In this document: positions 53,801 to 55,716 of the stretch, piece after piece | Layout of the letters: each line of letters begins with the position of its first letter | Numbering within the stretch: the stretch's first letter is position 1 | Source of the DNA: Pseudonocardia ammonioxydans | Lineage (GTDB): Bacteria; Actinomycetota; Actinomycetes; Mycobacteriales; Pseudonocardiaceae | Direction of reading: 5' to 3' | NCBI RefSeq assembly: GCF_900115005.1 | Contig: NZ_FOUY01000039.1 | Span: 1-55,716, forward strand | DNA: 55,716 bases | Translations under genes and position numbers: made by a program | The notes under the pieces: generated by a model | What the model saw: the letters and a program-made list of their open reading frames with translations, nothing else | The model's database searches: none | What the model was told of the DNA's origin: nothing

Positions 53801-54589
53801 TCAGCCCCCGAGGTCGCTGCTGATCTCCTTCGCGATCCGGGTGAGGACCGGGACGATGTAGCGCTCGATGTGGCCCGGGCTGGTCCGCCCGGTCGAGCTC
53901 GACGACGACAGCGCGGCGACGACCTGTCCGGTGTGGTCGCGGATCGGCGCCGACACCGCGACCAGCCCGCGCTCGCGTTCCTCGGACACCAGCGCCCAGC
54001 CCTGCCGGCGGACCCTCTCCAGGGCGTCCCGGAACTGGCCGGGGTCGGTGATCGTGTGCGGGGTCAGCGGGGTCAGACCCGGGTCGGCCAGGTACTGCTC
54101 GACGAACTCCGGCGGGGCGGCGGCCAGTAGCACCCGGCCCATCGAGGTCGCGTGCGCCGGCACCCGGGTGCCGGCCGCCGCCGTCACGTTCAGCACCCGC
54201 TTGGCGGGCACCCGGGCCAGGTAGACGACCTCGCGACCGTCCATCGCGGACAGTGACGCCGTCTCGTGGGTCTCCTCGACCAGCCGGCCCATGTGCGGTT
54301 CGGACACCGCGACGATCGCGCTCGAGGTGGCGTAGTGCTGGCCGATGGTCAGCACCCGCGGGGTCAGGCGCCAGTGGCTGCCACCGGTGGGTTCGACGTA
54401 GCCGAGGTGCTGCAGCGTCAGCAGGATCCGGCGCACGGCCGGCCGGGACAGCCCGGTGGCCTTCGCGATCTCGATCAGGCTCGGGTTGGTCCGCTCGGCG
54501 TCGAAGGCCAGCAGCACCGCGAAGCCGCGCTCGATGCTCTGGATCCGGTCCTTGGGCCCGGCGTCGGCGTCGGTGTCCACGTCGTCCAC
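53801..54589 (-). CDS. IclR family transcriptional regulator (PcaR/PobR-like)
   Basis: 262-residue regulator with one IclR winged helix (IQSIERGFAVLLAFD, ATGLSRPAVRRILLTLQHLGYVE) and an effector domain (ETASLSAMDGREVVYLARVP, TSMGRVLLAAAPPE, SEERERGLVAVSAPIRDHTG). The block DRIQSIERGFAVL is typical of regulators of aromatic acid catabolism. GTG 54589 was chosen as close to the domain; ATG 54664 would add 25 residues and lies nearer the promoter region. Divergent from the flavin reductase gene, which it probably regulates through the repeats at 54687-54723. Confidence 0.84.
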   Translation of the reverse strand: MDDVDTDADAGPKDRIQSIERGFAVLLAFDAERTNPSLIEIAKATGLSRPAVRRILLTLQHLGYVEPTGGSHWRLTPRVLTIGQHYATSSAIVAVSEPHMGRLVEETHETASLSAMDGREVVYLARVPAKRVLNVTAAAGTRVPAHATSMGRVLLAAAPPEFVEQYLADPGLTPLTPHTITDPGQFRDALERVRRQGWALVSEERERGLVAVSAPIRDHTGQVVAALSSSSSTGRTSPGHIERYIVPVLTRIAKEISSDLGG

Positions 54590-54686
54590 CCGGACAGTCT
54601 CGCACCCGGGCAGTCGGCGACCGGCCCGCGCGAATTCCGGCTCCGGGGTTGACGGATCCCGCATCCGACGGCACTCTTCTGGCGCA

Positions 54687-54723
54687 TGCACGGCAAGCGT
54701 GCAAGATGTACGCACAGCGTGCA
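54687..54723. promoter_or_regulatory. paired inverted repeats, likely IclR operators
   Basis: Repeat 1 is TGCACG-GCAAG-CGTGCA (54687-54703, perfect). Repeat 2 is TGTACGC-ACA-GCGTGCA (54707-54723, one mismatch). They lie between the divergent IclR and reductase genes and end 14 bases before the reductase start. A possible -35 TTGACG is at 54649-54654. Confidence 0.65.
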
Positions 54724-54737
54724 CGGAGGTGGAATCA

Positions 54738-55289
54738 ATGGCGATCGACCCGAAAGAGCTCCGGCAGTGCCTGGGGCACTTCGCCACCGGCGTCACCGTG
54801 ATCACGTGTCGCGGCGAGGACGGCGCGCCGCACGGGGCCACGGTCAACGCGTTCACGGCGGTGTCGCTGGACCCGCCGCTGGTGCTGGTCTCGCTCGACC
54901 GGCGCTCGCGGCTCTGCGGGCTGGCCGAGTCGCGGCCGTTCACGGTCAACGTGCTCGAGTCCGCGCAGAAGGAGCTGGCCCTGCACTTCGCGGGCCGACC
55001 GAACCAGGAGGTCCGCTGGGCCGCCGACAGCGACTGCGGCGCCCCACGGCTGGACGGCACCCTCGCGCACATCTCCTGCACGCCGTGGCGGTCCTACGAC
55101 GGCGGTGACCACGTCCTGTTCCTGGGCGAGGTCCAGCAGTTCCACATCCACCCCGGCCGGCCGCTGCTGTTCCACTCGGGGCAGTTCCACCACCTGGGCG
55201 ACGACCACAACCCGCTGTTCTGGGACGACTCGGCCGACGGGCCCGGTGGCGTCTCGTTCTTCCCGTCCCGGTCCGCCCGCACCGCCTGA
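54738..55289 (+). CDS. flavin reductase (HpaC-like)
   Basis: 183-residue NAD(P)H:flavin oxidoreductase of the split-barrel family. LRQCLGHFATGVTVITCRGEDG, GATVNAFTAVSLDPPLVLVSLDRRS, FTVNVLESAQKELALHFAG and the C-terminal DHVLFLGEVQ are standard. It supplies free FADH2 or FMNH2 to the oxygenase encoded next. ATG 54738 has GGAGGTGG upstream. Placed with an HpaB-like gene it forms a two-component phenol hydroxylase of the 4-hydroxyphenylacetate 3-monooxygenase type. Confidence 0.9.
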   Translation: MAIDPKELRQCLGHFATGVTVITCRGEDGAPHGATVNAFTAVSLDPPLVLVSLDRRSRLCGLAESRPFTVNVLESAQKELALHFAGRPNQEVRWAADSDCGAPRLDGTLAHISCTPWRSYDGGDHVLFLGEVQQFHIHPGRPLLFHSGQFHHLGDDHNPLFWDDSADGPGGVSFFPSRSARTA

Positions 55290-55327
55290 CCCGCCCCCGG
55301 CGAGTTCGACAGACGAAGGAGTCGACG

Positions 55328-55716
55328 ATGACCCTGCAACAGGATTCCGTGCCCACTCCCACCGGTGAGGACGGCCGCGTGTCGCGGCCGATGACCGGTG
55401 AGGAGTACGTCGAGAGCCTGCGCGACGGCCGCGAGGTCTACCTCCACGGCGAGAAGGTCGACGACGTCACCACCCACCCCGCGTTCCGCAACGCGGTCCG
55501 GATGACCGCCCGGCTCTACGACGCCCTGCACGACCCGGACAAGCAGGACAAGCTGACCGTCCCCACCGACACCCGCAGCGCCGGGCTCACCCACCCGTTC
55601 TTCCGCACCCCGCACTCGGTCGAGGACCTCAAGGCCGACCAGACCGCGATCGCCGAGTGGGCCCGGATGACCTACGGCTTCATGGGCCGCTCCCCGGACT
55701 ACAAGGCCAGCTTCCT
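55328..55716 (+). CDS. 4-hydroxyphenylacetate 3-hydroxylase family oxygenase (HpaB-like), N-terminal part
   Basis: The first 129 residues are visible; the gene is cut by the window end. RPMTGEEYVESLRDGREVYLHGEK is the family N-terminus, followed by HPAFRNAVRMTARLYDALHD and WARMTYGFMGRSPDYKAS. The enzyme uses reduced flavin from the HpaC-like partner and O2 to hydroxylate a phenol ortho to the OH. ATG 55328 has AAGGAG upstream and is 38 bases after the reductase gene. Confidence 0.88.
   Translation, partial: MTLQQDSVPTPTGEDGRVSRPMTGEEYVESLRDGREVYLHGEKVDDVTTHPAFRNAVRMTARLYDALHDPDKQDKLTVPTDTRSAGLTHPFFRTPHSVEDLKADQTAIAEWARMTYGFMGRSPDYKASF

Overview
The window is very GC-rich, densely packed DNA from an actinobacterium. 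The evidence is strong G/C bias at third codon positions, frequent GTG starts, many starts with no Shine-Dalgarno but a TAnnnT box 6-8 nt upstream, F420-type LLM and F420-reductase-like proteins, an actinobacterial-type Pat aminotransferase and an IdeR/DtxR-like iron box. A Pseudonocardiales genome (Pseudonocardia or a relative) is the most natural fit, but that is an inference from style and gene content, not a database match.

Layout. 1-332 is the end of an IS256-family insertion sequence. 568-25671 looks mostly like ordinary chromosome: an FAD monooxygenase, an alpha/beta hydrolase, YccF, an M18 aminopeptidase divergent from a GMC oxidoreductase, a GNAT protein, an M3 oligopeptidase, a membrane-anchored GH16 glucanase, an orphan winged-helix regulator, the Pat aminotransferase, a dienelactone-hydrolase homologue without its nucleophile, acetoacetate-CoA ligase, tRNA-Ser(GCT), tRNA-Arg(ACG), a MarR/F420-reductase-like/DODA-dioxygenase locus, a LysR regulator, an MFS transporter, and a four-gene iron-siderophore ABC importer behind an IdeR-like box. 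Short tandem repeats sit at the 3' ends of several of these genes.

25677-48082 is a catabolic island, all on the + strand except its GntR regulator. Its first part (26692-32778) encodes a Rieske dioxygenase (alpha, beta), a small unrecognised coiled-coil protein, a class I glutamine amidotransferase-like protein, a glutamine-synthetase-like ligase, a [2Fe-2S] ferredoxin and an FAD ferredoxin reductase. This is the logic of aniline dioxygenase systems (AtdA1-A5/TdnQTA1A2B), in which an amine is gamma-glutamylated, oxygenated and the glutamyl adduct handled by the amidotransferase-like partner; here a three-component electron chain replaces the single reductase. A GAF-PAS-LuxR regulator follows. 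The second part (34004-46871) holds two related modules, each with an M24 'pita-bread' protein that has lost four of its five metal ligands plus a HyuA/HyuB (hydantoinase/oxoprolinase) pair. Module 1 also carries an SDR and is followed by an FMO-like flavoprotein; module 2 has a frame anomaly at the HyuA/HyuB junction. The island ends with an IclR-type regulator that carries two tandem winged-helix domains.

A working picture (inference): an amine or N-heterocycle is activated by glutamylation and oxygenated, later steps use FMO and SDR chemistry, and one or both ATP-dependent HyuAB enzymes open a lactam, hydantoin or 5-oxoproline-type ring whose product is cleaved by the M24 partner.

48184-55716 carries an F420-type LLM oxidoreductase, an AMP-forming acyl-CoA ligase, a GAF-PAS histidine kinase/response-regulator operon, a Phd/RelE-type toxin-antitoxin pair, and an IclR regulator divergent from a two-component flavin-dependent hydroxylase (HpaC-like reductase and the start of an HpaB-like oxygenase, cut by the window end).
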